34,202 nucleotides of DNA from Bacillota bacterium (GTDB lineage: Bacteria; Bacillota; SHA-98; UBA4971), in assembly GCA_012841305.1 (NCBI GenBank), contig DUVA01000025.1, positions 1-34,202 on the forward strand, written 5' to 3'. Under the pieces are notes generated by a model. That model was not told where the DNA came from. It did no database searches and was given only the letters and a program-made list of their open reading frames with translations. Below are positions 1 through 9,645 of the stretch, one piece after another; positions within the stretch are counted from its first letter, which is position 1; every line of letters starts with the position of its first letter. Made by a program: the position numbers and the translations under genes.

Positions 1-48
1 ATTCTCTATAGTGAGGTGTTCTATATTCTACCCGCTTGAGGCATGATG

Positions 49-248
49 GTGGTTGATAATCTACCACTAATAGGCCTCGGGATGGTCGATTTCCGACCAC
101 GCAAGCCGTCGCTCCGAAAAATATGGTTGAAAATCGACCATTAACAAGACCTAAGGTGGTCGCTTCTCAACCATCCAGGCAATTACGCTGAAAAAGGTGG
201 TTGAAAATGAACTGCCAGAGAGCCTCACGGTGGTTGTTTTTCGACCAC
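49..248. repeat. Array of six 19-bp degenerate palindromes (consensus about RTGGTYGNWWWTCNACCAY) in a 74-bp higher-order tandem arrangement
   Basis: Copies read at 49-67, 82-100, 123-141, 156-174, 197-215 and 230-248. Centres 58, 91, 132, 165, 206, 239 are spaced 33/41/33/41/33. Confidence 0.8.
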
Positions 249-296
249 GCAGACTGTTGCCCCGCAAAAGCCGTGGAAAATCATGCAGCAAAACCG

Positions 297-321
297 GAAT
301 GGCTCTCCGGGCGAGCCATTC
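297..321. other. Perfect 9-bp inverted repeat (hairpin) GAATGGCTC-tccgggc-GAGCCATTC
   Basis: Read directly; no T tract follows it. Confidence 0.7.
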
Positions 322-651
322 GACTGAGACCCCCCTGTAAGGGAGCTTTGGGATGGTCAATAAGGCTTCCGCCTGGGTAGGTGAAAGGAGGCCGAAAAGG
401 AGGCCGGAAAGGGGGCCCTATGTGCTCTCTCATAGATGGGTAAGACTCCCATTTAATCTGACGGCCATAACTAGAGTGCTGATTCGAACGCATATCTATG
501 AATAGACATTTTGCACCGGAAAAACGGCGCTTGCGGAATTCCTGCAGGATGGTGTCAATGTCTTGATCCATGCGAAAATCCGTGCTATCGTGAGGCAAAG
601 GGTCTTACGATATGCTAGGCGCGAACATAATGTTTCTTTGTCGTTGACGAC

Positions 652-1773
652 ATGACGTACGTATTAAACAGGAAGGACTTGATTGAGCTGCAGCGCATGC
701 ATACGTCACTTTGGGGCAAACTTAGAAACCGGCACACCCTGGCAATTCTTGCAATACTCACTTGCACGATCCTGTGGGGATTGTCTTTCATTAGTGCAAA
801 ATCTCTGCTCATTGCAGGTTTAACGCCTATTCAGGTTAACTCCGCCAGGTTTATTCCGGCCACAGCAGTCTTCCTAATCCTGTATCTTGCCCGCCACTCT
901 CTGCGGCCTGGCAGCGTCGAGGATTCGGATTCCAATCCCAAACCACAACACTCTACTCGCGCATCCGGCCTCAGCCGGGAATTCCGGACGAAAGCCGGGC
1001 TGGCCGCAATAATGGGTATCCCTGTGTACTTCCTCCTAGAGACCATGGGCCTCAATTTCACATCTGCCGGCACTGCCTCACTTATAACAGGACTCTCTCC
1101 GATTATCAACGCAATTGCGCTCCTTATTTTCCTAAGAATAAGCATAGCGCGCATTCAGTGGATAGGCATAATCATGTCATGCTTCGGCGTATACGTGGTC
1201 GCGCAAGCTGATATCAGCCTCTCCGTGTCTCAAACAGCGATGTTAGGCAATCTACTCGTATTCCTGTCCGCCTGCTCATGGGTGGCATATACCATAATGA
1301 ATAAGCCTCTCATCGAAAAATACGATAACCTGACTCTCAATACATATCAACATCTGGTAGGGACGGCAGTTCTGTGGTTGGTTGCGTTTTTCAAAGAAGG
1401 CATCCCATTTGCCCGATGGAATCTCGTCATCTGGGCAAACATCCTCTATCTAGGCGTGTTTTGCTCTGCTCTCGCCTTTTTCCTCTATCTCTTCGCCCTG
1501 AAGAGCCTAAGTTCCACTGTGATTACAAGCTTCATAAATCTCGTTCCCTTTGTCAGCGTGCTGGGAGCAAGAATCTTCCTGGGTGAACCTGTGTCTTGGA
1601 CGAAGCTCCTAGGGGGAATTCTAACAGTCACAGGCGTGTACCTCGTCAGTTCTCAAGACATGCCTTCCACACAGGCGCCTTCCACCAAAGCATCACAAGC
1701 GAACAGAGGCAAGAACGAAGAAGAACTCCTCTATGACTGGAAAGACTCCTCTACAACTGGAAGAACTCCTTAA
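652..1773 (+). CDS. EamA/DMT-family multi-TM transporter
   Basis: About 10 hydrophobic segments; EamA-like ILWGLSFISAKSLL and GEPVSWTKLLGGILTVTGVYLV. The true start may be an internal Met (e.g. MHTSLWGK). Confidence 0.85.
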   Translation: MTYVLNRKDLIELQRMHTSLWGKLRNRHTLAILAILTCTILWGLSFISAKSLLIAGLTPIQVNSARFIPATAVFLILYLARHSLRPGSVEDSDSNPKPQHSTRASGLSREFRTKAGLAAIMGIPVYFLLETMGLNFTSAGTASLITGLSPIINAIALLIFLRISIARIQWIGIIMSCFGVYVVAQADISLSVSQTAMLGNLLVFLSACSWVAYTIMNKPLIEKYDNLTLNTYQHLVGTAVLWLVAFFKEGIPFARWNLVIWANILYLGVFCSALAFFLYLFALKSLSSTVITSFINLVPFVSVLGARIFLGEPVSWTKLLGGILTVTGVYLVSSQDMPSTQAPSTKASQANRGKNEEELLYDWKDSSTTGRTP

Positions 1774-2365
1774 TAAGAGGAAGTGCAGCCTTTAGTGCCA
1801 AAGCCCTGTGGCTCATGGCATTTTTCACATCTTGAGGCAGCGCTGCGAAGCTTCTGGTATGTCCAAGGGGAATGAAAACTGGGTCATATCCGAATCCACC
1901 GCATCCGTCCGGAGCAAAAGCTATCTTGCCTTCGCATACACCTTCAGCGAACCTGACTTTCCCGGATGGGTCCGCCAGCGCCACAACGCACCTGAACCTT
2001 GCAGTCCTTTCGGCATCTCCCACACCTTCCAACCGCGACAGAAGCTTCTCATAGTTAGCCCTATCCCGTTCCCGGCCGCGAGGGAGATCTCCTCCTGCAA
2101 ACCTCGCGGAGTGAACACCAGGCGCGCCACAGAGCGCATCGACCTCAAGCCCACTATCATCTGCAAGTGCCGGTTCTCCCGTTGCCCTTGCGATCACTCG
2201 CGCCTTACTGACAGCGTTGTCCCGGAATGTCTCACCGTCCTCCACAACGTCGGGAATGCCCCTGTAGGCAGAGCACGCCACAACTTCTATAGGAAGATGC
2301 TTCAGGATCTCTTTGATTTCCAGAACCTTTCCTGGGTTTTTCGTTGCCAGAACCAAGCGGGACAT
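1751..2365 (-). CDS. rdgB: XTP/dITP diphosphatase (HAM1/RdgB family)
   Basis: MSRLVLATKNPGKVLEIKEIL, ALADDSGLEVDALCGAPGVHSARFAG, GFGYDPVFIP. Start moved in from ORF position 2461 to ATG 2365. Confidence 0.93.
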   Translation of the reverse strand: MSRLVLATKNPGKVLEIKEILKHLPIEVVACSAYRGIPDVVEDGETFRDNAVSKARVIARATGEPALADDSGLEVDALCGAPGVHSARFAGGDLPRGRERDRANYEKLLSRLEGVGDAERTARFRCVVALADPSGKVRFAEGVCEGKIAFAPDGCGGFGYDPVFIPLGHTRSFAALPQDVKNAMSHRALALKAALPLIKEFFQL

Positions 2366-2366
2366 C

Positions 2367-3113
2367 TCAGTGTCCCACCTTCCGGACAAGCTCTCGCAAG
2401 ACCTCCTTCTGCGCATCAATGAGGCTCGCAATGCCGTCCTCTGCGACCTTAAGCATCTCATCTAACTGAGCCTTTGTGAAGGGGCTTCCTTCAGCCGTCC
2501 CTTGAACCTCAACAAGCTTTCCCTGTCCGGTCATGACTACGTTCATATCTACACCGGCGCGGGAATCCTCTTCAAAGGTCAAGTCCAGCATCACCTTGTT
2601 GTCAACAATACCTACACTGGTCGCAGCGATAAAATCCATAACAGGAAACGGCTTGTGATTCCATGAATTTCCGTTAGGATGCATGCTATTGACAGCATCC
2701 ACCAACGCCACAAAAGCACCGGTTATCGCACAAGTCCGTGTGCCTCCGTCGGCTTGTATAACGTCACAATCTATCCAAATAGTCCGTTCGCCGAGAGACT
2801 CAAGATTGACAACGGATCTCAGCGCCCGTCCTACCAGCCTTTGAATCTCGTATGTCCGTCCTGACCTGCCCTTTGCAGCCTCCCGCGGATTCCGCTCCCC
2901 GGTGGCCCGTGGAATCATACCGTATTCCGCGGTCACCCAACCCTTCTCCTGGCCTTTCAGAAACTGAGGCACCCTATCCTCAATTGAAGCTGTGCATACG
3001 ACCCTGGTGTCACCAACCTCAATCAACACAGAACCTTCCGCGTACTTAATGAAGCCTCTGGTAATCTTCACAGGCCTCATTTCCTTGCAGGTTCTTCCGT
3101 CGTGCCGTGTCAT
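2367..3113 (-). CDS. rph: Ribonuclease PH
   Basis: [71 protein letters not shown]. Confidence 0.95.
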   Translation of the reverse strand: MTRHDGRTCKEMRPVKITRGFIKYAEGSVLIEVGDTRVVCTASIEDRVPQFLKGQEKGWVTAEYGMIPRATGERNPREAAKGRSGRTYEIQRLVGRALRSVVNLESLGERTIWIDCDVIQADGGTRTCAITGAFVALVDAVNSMHPNGNSWNHKPFPVMDFIAATSVGIVDNKVMLDLTFEEDSRAGVDMNVVMTGQGKLVEVQGTAEGSPFTKAQLDEMLKVAEDGIASLIDAQKEVLRELVRKVGH

Positions 3114-3194
3114 GCCAACCTCACCTCCACTATCAGCCTATCATCCCCAGTTCGGGGCAGTCCAAACACAAAAAACAGATCGCGTTTAGCAATC

Positions 3195-4034
3195 TCAGCA
3201 AGATGTCCCCGCGCCCTTGCCCGACAAGTCTACTCGCCTGGCCTCAGTCAAGTCGTCGCCCAATAGCTTCCTGCCAACAGCAGCAAAGCGCACCGGGTCG
3301 CCACTTACCGCAAACTCATGCCACCCCGTTTTCTCCTGGCTTTGCAAGCCCAGTTCCTGAAGAGCTGCAGCCGTTACTGTAACCGTCTCGCTGGCAGGAT
3401 CCACAATCTCAACGCGTGGCCCGGCAATTCGCCTAATATGCTCAATCAGGTAAGGGTAGTGAGTGCACCCCAGGACCAGAACATCAATATCCTCGGCCAG
3501 CAAGGGGGCAATGTAATTATGGAGTGCGCGAATAGTCTCCTCTGAATTGATGTCACCCTTCTCAATGAGTGGGACAAGTTGTGGACAAGCCGCGCTAAAC
3601 ACCTGCCCGTCAGGCACATACTCCTTTATCGCCTTCTCATAGGCACCGCTCCGGATTGTCCCGGCTGTTGCCATAACACCGATTCTCCCGGTTCGTGTGG
3701 CCCTTGACGCAGCGTACGCCCCTGGACGCAGAACACCTATGACTGGGACATCAAACTCTTTTTTCACGTCTTCCAAGACTTGTGATGACGTGGTGTTACA
3801 TGCGGCAATAATGTACTTCGAACCTTGGTCTATCAAGAACTCAATGATTTCGCGGGAAAACCCAAGGAGTTCTTGGGCTGTCTTCTCCCCATAAGGAACC
3901 CTGGCAGTATCCCCAAAATAGACAACACGCTCCCAGGGCAGCTTGGAGGATATCTCACGGACAACGGTAAGCCCTCCCACTCCTGAGTCATAGACACCGA
4001 TGGGTCGCGAATTCAAGAACTTCACCTCCGGCAA
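3195..4034 (-). CDS. murI: Glutamate racemase
   Basis: IGVYDSGVGGLTVVREI, YFGDTARVPYG, AACNTTSS, VLGCTHYPYL. Confidence 0.95.
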   Translation of the reverse strand: MPEVKFLNSRPIGVYDSGVGGLTVVREISSKLPWERVVYFGDTARVPYGEKTAQELLGFSREIIEFLIDQGSKYIIAACNTTSSQVLEDVKKEFDVPVIGVLRPGAYAASRATRTGRIGVMATAGTIRSGAYEKAIKEYVPDGQVFSAACPQLVPLIEKGDINSEETIRALHNYIAPLLAEDIDVLVLGCTHYPYLIEHIRRIAGPRVEIVDPASETVTVTAAALQELGLQSQEKTGWHEFAVSGDPVRFAAVGRKLLGDDLTEARRVDLSGKGAGTSC

Positions 4035-4051
4035 CTGATGCTACGATGGTT

Positions 4052-4082
4052 ATTATATGTCATACCTCGGCCTATAGCTCAA
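4052..4082 (-). promoter_or_regulatory. Possible sigma-A-type promoter upstream of murI
   Basis: Minus-strand TATAAT (4052-4057) with TTGAGC (4077-4082) and a 19-nt spacer. Weak -35 and long spacer. Confidence 0.3.
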
Positions 4083-4241
4083 AAAAAAATAGCTTATCTC
4101 TTTCGGATCAAGCTGCGTTGCTTCGTCATTGCCCATCTGCTTGAATAGGCTTGGGTATAGTATATATTGTTCCCCGATTGGACCTGTGCCCTGAAGATTC
4201 CATTACCTTCAATAGACAGGGATGTCATATCCCCGGCCAGG

Positions 4242-6314
4242 CTAAGGCATGTCGTCAGGCCGCGACTCATCATCCGGCTCTGACAAATCTTCAGGGTGCA
4301 ACTGCTCCTCAGGTTGGGACTGGTCCACAGACTGAGACTGGTCCTCAGGCTGAGATTGGTCCCCGGACTGAGGCTGTTCCCCAGACCCAGACTGCTCTTC
4401 AGGTTGCACAACTTCCTTTGATTGGGCTCTATTATCTGCAGGCAAGATCGCATCATCCCTCGTTACGGGCAACTTCTCGTCCCGCCCTCCCGACACCTGT
4501 GATTGGCGATCTTTACGCCATTGGAAATAGGACATTATTCCGGTTGTGATGCCTTGGGCAGCCTTCTGCCGGAAAGCAGGGTCAAGCAGGAGCAGTTCCT
4601 CTTTCAGGTTGGACATGAAAACCACTTCCACGAGACATGCCGGACACTTGGCCTCCCGAATCACCATGAGGTCGTTCCTCTCCCGCGCCCCTCGGTCAAC
4701 TTGCCCAATCTGACTTACAAGAGCAGCCTGAACGGATTCCGCCAGGACCCTGCTCATAGAGACTGTACCTGAATACAGAGTCTCAGTGCCTGTAGGCTCT
4801 CCGGTTCTTGATGCATTTGCGTGGATACTGATAAACGCGTCAGCGCGCACGTTTGACGCGGCCTTCACACGCTCAGGCAAGGTAACACTCACATCATCCG
4901 AGCGGGTCAAGACAACCTCTGCCCCCATTGCCTGAAGCTGCGTGGCAACTTTCTTTGAAATATCAAGGACCACAGCCTTCTCCTGAAGACCTGTAGGGCC
5001 AATGGCTCCCGGATCCATCCCCCCATGACCGGGGTCTATCACTATCACCGTTTTCGCTATAGGCGACTTGAACACTTCGACTTTCGGCCCTCTTCCAGTC
5101 GGATCCACCGCGGTGGAATGTCCGGCATAGTAGTTTAGATCCAGCACTGCACGAACAGTCATAGGGCTGTGTTGTGCCAGGCGGATCCTCTCAACGACAC
5201 CGTCCCCCACTGGAATCACTCTTTCCGTTGTGTCCAAAGTCGAGTTTTCAAAGTCCATAACAATTCTGTGAGGAACAGCCAGCACCATGAACTTGACCTC
5301 CGGATTCCCGCTGGACACCACATCAACTGTTGTTGACTTTTCATCTCCTGAAAATTCAGCCCCCAGGATACGATAACCCAAATCAACAACGACTTCCCCC
5401 GGCCTGTCCGACGAGGTTGATACCGAGTAAGTCGTCGCTTTTACAAGGTCCAACACCACCCGGACTGTATCAGGCTGAAACTGACTTGCTCTGACACACG
5501 TCACCTGGGGATGAGAGACAGGCATCTCTATGGCGTCTGATGCAAGCACTGCTCCGGGTAAATCCACGACAATCCTGGGAGGGCCGGACAGGCTCAAAGT
5601 CTCGTACTGCAAGCTGCCCTCTCCGGAGATGACAGCTTCCGCCCGTCCGTCTCTCTCGAAGAACTCCACTCCGGTTACGCGCTTGGGGAAGGAGACGCAA
5701 ATAACGTCAGGCTTGTCCTCTGTTTGAACAACAGTATACGACGTAACTCTCGATAGGTCAAAAACAACCCTCACTATCGAAGGATTAAACTGACCCACTC
5801 TCACTCTGTGGATTATGCCGTCATTAATTAGGATCGGATCAGGCCTGGACTGAAGAACAGCGCCTTCTATGTCTAGCACAAGTCTCAACGGATCTGGCAG
5901 AGTAAATGAGCTAAAAGACGCCCTGCCACTAAGCGAAATCTCCACTGTAGTTGACCCGTCCTTGTCCGATGCGCTGATTTGAAGCACACTGACACGTTCC
6001 GCAGTGGCAAGCTGAGTAGCACCTGTCCCTGAAGACTGAGCAAAGGACACAGGAATCTCCGGATTAATATGTTGCTCTTCTGCCGCACTGATTTGGCCGG
6101 CACATGCACATACTGATAGGAAAATGACCCCCAGAACGACAAGAAAAGCACAGATGCTTGTCTTAGGACTTATCAATCGCAACCATGTACCCCCAGATAT
6201 TAGATAGCTGCTAAATCCTGTTTCGACTCTGTTTGCCAATTTCCTCTTCCAATTAGCAGGAAAGGCCCTGCATTTAATAATTTCAGTAAAAACCTTCCTG
6301 CCCCAAGTTGCCAC
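4242..6314 (-). CDS. N-acetylmuramoyl-L-alanine amidase with three AMIN-like domains and an acidic, Gln/Ser/Pro-rich C-terminal tail
   Basis: Amidase_3 motif VIVIDPGHGGMDPGAIGPTG...ISIHANAS; three AMIN-like repeats (RLVLDIEGAVL, RIVVDLPGAVL, RIVMDFENSTL); N-terminal membrane/signal segment. Confidence 0.92.
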   Translation of the reverse strand: MATWGRKVFTEIIKCRAFPANWKRKLANRVETGFSSYLISGGTWLRLISPKTSICAFLVVLGVIFLSVCACAGQISAAEEQHINPEIPVSFAQSSGTGATQLATAERVSVLQISASDKDGSTTVEISLSGRASFSSFTLPDPLRLVLDIEGAVLQSRPDPILINDGIIHRVRVGQFNPSIVRVVFDLSRVTSYTVVQTEDKPDVICVSFPKRVTGVEFFERDGRAEAVISGEGSLQYETLSLSGPPRIVVDLPGAVLASDAIEMPVSHPQVTCVRASQFQPDTVRVVLDLVKATTYSVSTSSDRPGEVVVDLGYRILGAEFSGDEKSTTVDVVSSGNPEVKFMVLAVPHRIVMDFENSTLDTTERVIPVGDGVVERIRLAQHSPMTVRAVLDLNYYAGHSTAVDPTGRGPKVEVFKSPIAKTVIVIDPGHGGMDPGAIGPTGLQEKAVVLDISKKVATQLQAMGAEVVLTRSDDVSVTLPERVKAASNVRADAFISIHANASRTGEPTGTETLYSGTVSMSRVLAESVQAALVSQIGQVDRGARERNDLMVIREAKCPACLVEVVFMSNLKEELLLLDPAFRQKAAQGITTGIMSYFQWRKDRQSQVSGGRDEKLPVTRDDAILPADNRAQSKEVVQPEEQSGSGEQPQSGDQSQPEDQSQSVDQSQPEEQLHPEDLSEPDDESRPDDMP

Positions 6315-6433
6315 AAAACCGTAAGCAACACACCGACTGCGCTAAGAGCAGTGTTTTACCCAGCCAGTACGCGCTGTGCGCTTCTTCACTTACACGCTGT
6401 ATGCTTGTAAGATTTACTCTAGAGGTGGTAACT

Positions 6434-6790
6434 GTGGGCGAAACCTTCGCTTCTGCAGGAGAGCGAATCAAGATATTAAGGCAGCATAAGCATCTCACCC
6501 AGGAGCAATTAGGAGAGCTCGCAGGACTAAATCCAAATTATGTTGGTCAAGTGGAAAGGGGTCAACGCATCCCGTCAGTACAGACAATTCATGCTCTGGC
6601 AGAAGCCCTCGGAGTAGATCCGGGGTTTCTTTTGTTGTCACCCGGCAAGTCTGATTCTCCTATCAGCAGTCTTATGGCCCTTGTCGCTATGGCCACACCT
6701 GAACAGGTTGAACTCATCACAAAGATCGCGGAAACCGTGGTATCCTCGGGGTACCGAGTCAGTGAAGATCGCGATGATGAGAGCCAGTGA
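6434..6790 (+). CDS. XRE-family helix-turn-helix transcriptional regulator
   Basis: ERIKILRQHKHLTQEQLGELAGLNPNYVGQVERGQRIPSVQTIHALAEALGV. Probable GTG start at 6434 inside the longer ORF 6308-6790, preceded by AGAGGTGG. Confidence 0.88.
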   Translation: MGETFASAGERIKILRQHKHLTQEQLGELAGLNPNYVGQVERGQRIPSVQTIHALAEALGVDPGFLLLSPGKSDSPISSLMALVAMATPEQVELITKIAETVVSSGYRVSEDRDDESQ

Positions 6791-6801
6791 TACTCCTTAC
6801 T

Positions 6802-7980
6802 CTAGGCAGTGTCAACAAGCTCTCTATAGAGATCTGCAGTCTGCCCCGCAATAGAATCCCAGCTGAAGAAGCGCTCAACCCTTTGCCTTCCCGCCTTCCC
6901 CATACTGCGGGATAATTCCTCATCACAAAGAAGCTTATTGAGAGCAGAGGCAAGCTCGCCTGATTGGCCCGGCTCAACTAGAAACCCTGTTTCACCGTCC
7001 ACCACAACTTCAGTTATCCCTCCCACTTTTGACGCCACCACCGGAGTCTCACATGCCATGGCTTCCAGATTAATGATGCCGAACGGCTCGTAAACAGACG
7101 GACAACAGAAAACCTGCGCATGGGAGTAGAACTCAATAATTTTATCCTTGGGTACCATTTCTCTTATGAGCCTTACGTTTGGCCATTTCGAAGCCGCCCT
7201 CACGACCTCTCGCTCGACTTCCGGAGTATCAGGTGCGCCTGCACACAGGACTATCTGCACATCCTCAGGGAGATCAGGAACTGCGTCAAGTAAGTGAAAA
7301 ATACCTTTCTGCCTGCTCATTCTACCCACAAACAGAATGTATTTCTCCCAGATTCCATATTCGTGTCTTGCTATGTCAGACTCTGTGCGCCTGTACTCAT
7401 CGAGGTCAATTCCGTTATGAATCACGCGCACTTTCTCTTCATCAATGTCATAGCACTTCAAGATGTCCTTTTTCATTTCCTTGGAGACTGCGATTACCCG
7501 GTCAGATGCCTCCACGCCGGTTTGCTCCATCCATCGGCTGAGGCTGTATGCGCTTCCCAACTGCTCCTCCTTCCACGGGCGCAAAGGCTCTAAGCTGTGA
7601 ATTGTCGTCACAAGGGGTTGTCCATAGAGTTTCTTTGCGTAAAAACCCGCCATAAACGTATACCATGTATGACAATGCACAACATCAGATGTTATCCGAT
7701 CTTTCATCATTGCCAGGCTGACTGACAGAGGAGAAAGAGCTTTGGCAAAACGCCTGTCATCTGCCTCTTCCATCGACTTCCATGGCTCATATGCCTTTAC
7801 CTCTACTCCCTCCGCACCGGGCCTGTCCTTACCGAAACACCTTACTTCAACTCCTATGATTTTCGCGAGAGACCGGGAAAGATAATCCACGTGAACCCCG
7901 GCTCCTCCGTAGATATCCGGCGGGAATTCGCGAGTCATCATTGTTACCCCGAAGCCTTCTTGCTTAAGCTCTGATGCCAT
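6802..7980 (-). CDS. GT4 glycosyltransferase, actinobacterial-type glycogen synthase (GlgM-like)
   Basis: TREFPPDIYGGAGVHV, VVHCHTWYTFMAGFYAKKLYGQPLVTTIHSLEPLRPWKEEQLG, CPSVYEPFGIINLEAMACETPVVAS. Start moved to ATG 7980. Confidence 0.88.
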   Translation of the reverse strand: MASELKQEGFGVTMMTREFPPDIYGGAGVHVDYLSRSLAKIIGVEVRCFGKDRPGAEGVEVKAYEPWKSMEEADDRRFAKALSPLSVSLAMMKDRITSDVVHCHTWYTFMAGFYAKKLYGQPLVTTIHSLEPLRPWKEEQLGSAYSLSRWMEQTGVEASDRVIAVSKEMKKDILKCYDIDEEKVRVIHNGIDLDEYRRTESDIARHEYGIWEKYILFVGRMSRQKGIFHLLDAVPDLPEDVQIVLCAGAPDTPEVEREVVRAASKWPNVRLIREMVPKDKIIEFYSHAQVFCCPSVYEPFGIINLEAMACETPVVASKVGGITEVVVDGETGFLVEPGQSGELASALNKLLCDEELSRSMGKAGRQRVERFFSWDSIAGQTADLYRELVDTA

Positions 7981-7987
7981 CAGATCA

Positions 7988-9601
7988 TCACTCTCCACAA
8001 TCGAAAGTTGACCGGATTTCGTTAATAGTATCGAGAGTCCCACGAAGTGCAATGCTAACCCACCTTGGCCTGTTACGAAGTTCATATCTTACCTCATAGA
8101 GGGCCTTCTCCAGTTTGAAACATAATAGAAGGAGCTGAAAGTTGCGAGAATCCCTGGGCAAAAGAAAAGCGCAGGACCCACGCATTGCCTCAAGGTACGC
8201 TTCAAGAAACTCCTCCCCTGTCCGTCTGCCCCACTCTCTTGCAAGTTCCATGAAATGCTCCTTCTGATCCGGAAAATCATCCATGCGAAATGCTGCGGAA
8301 TACCCTGAATAGTCAAAGGACCTTAGCATTCCCGCGACATCCCTCAGGGGGCTCGACTTTTTCAACCTCTCACAGACAGGACGCAAAGGTTCTCCTTCAA
8401 AATCGATTATGACAAAATCATGGGAAGACTTGTCCCTGACCTGGAGAAACTGGCCAAGGTGGAGATCTCCGTGAATCCGGATCTTCATACCGAGCTCATC
8501 AGCATTCGTGAGAACGTCCTCCACTTGACGCATACACTTGACAATAGCCTCTTCCTGTATGAACGCCTTATACACGCCGAATGTCTTTTCCAGCGCCCCA
8601 GAACCCGAGCTTGCCTGTGATAATTCCTCAATCGTTATAGGAATAGCGGAAATTATGTCGCCAACCAGGCTGACTACATCCTCAGGCCGCACAACTTCAG
8701 GAGTGAATGCTTCTTCCTTGACGCCTGACAATGCGCAATGCAAGCCTGCGGTAACCACGCCGAGACGACCTTCACGCAAGCCAAAATCGCCTCCGTATTC
8801 ATGGATACCGCATCTTTTCATAAGTTTCAGCGCGTCGCCGCACAGTATGTCCCACGCGTCTCCTTCATTTTCTATGAACTCTTGAATGAGGAAAGCAGGA
8901 CATGTCACGCCCTGGCGTGCCAAATAGACACCATGCCCTAAAAGACGCGGGATATTGGGAAAACCCGCCCGGTCCAAGCCTCTGCTTATCTCAATATCAG
9001 GAGACGTACCTGCTTGTAGCCTTCGATATACCTTTATCACCTTGGATGAGTCTACCATTATCACAGTGTTTGTCGTATCCCTGTCCTCAGTTACTACAGC
9101 TTGTACCTGTGAATCCCAAATGCCGGACCCTGCACGATCAAACCGGAAACAACCGCGCTCGGAGCAAAGCACTGCACCTGTCCTGACAGCGCTAAGCAAA
9201 GCGGTCGCAAAAGCCCTCGTACCGGTGGCATCACATACATACCCTTTGAAACCCGCCCCATTGATGACAACAAGGGGTTCGCTTCGCATACAAGGTTCCG
9301 ACTTGGTCAGAAGAAGCGGCACATTATACAAATCCTCATCTACCTGCTCGTACCATTCACCTTCTGCCCGGGAGCCTACTCCCCTGCCGAAGTCCACTGC
9401 AATTACGGCCACACCGACAACGGAGTCTTCGTCTTCAGACAGCGCAACCCAATCATGCAAAGTCACTTTCCTGATGGAGGCATCCTTCCTTTGAAGCCAT
9501 CTTGCATCTCTAAACCACTGTAAATCTATTAGCTGCACTATAGACGCCAGATCATAGATGACCTCATTGAAGGCGCGCTGAGTCCGCCACAATCCCGGCA
9601 C
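7988..9601 (-). CDS. Maltokinase-like phosphotransferase (Mak/Pep2 family)
   Basis: Catalytic IHGDLHLGQFL...FVIIDFEGEPLRPVCERLKKSSPLRDVAGMLRSFDY; kinase N-lobe NTVIMVDSSKVIKVYRRLQAGTSPDIEISRGL; N-terminal cap-like region. Confidence 0.82.
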   Translation of the reverse strand: MPGLWRTQRAFNEVIYDLASIVQLIDLQWFRDARWLQRKDASIRKVTLHDWVALSEDEDSVVGVAVIAVDFGRGVGSRAEGEWYEQVDEDLYNVPLLLTKSEPCMRSEPLVVINGAGFKGYVCDATGTRAFATALLSAVRTGAVLCSERGCFRFDRAGSGIWDSQVQAVVTEDRDTTNTVIMVDSSKVIKVYRRLQAGTSPDIEISRGLDRAGFPNIPRLLGHGVYLARQGVTCPAFLIQEFIENEGDAWDILCGDALKLMKRCGIHEYGGDFGLREGRLGVVTAGLHCALSGVKEEAFTPEVVRPEDVVSLVGDIISAIPITIEELSQASSGSGALEKTFGVYKAFIQEEAIVKCMRQVEDVLTNADELGMKIRIHGDLHLGQFLQVRDKSSHDFVIIDFEGEPLRPVCERLKKSSPLRDVAGMLRSFDYSGYSAAFRMDDFPDQKEHFMELAREWGRRTGEEFLEAYLEAMRGSCAFLLPRDSRNFQLLLLCFKLEKALYEVRYELRNRPRWVSIALRGTLDTINEIRSTFDCGE

Positions 9602-9645
9602 TATCCTACCTCCTCACGAAATTCACACACACGTAACCTACTGAT

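Noticed and set aside
49-248. CRISPR array
   Set aside because: Units are degenerate and palindromic with alternating 33/41-bp spacing, spacers also resemble each other, and no cas genes are in the window.
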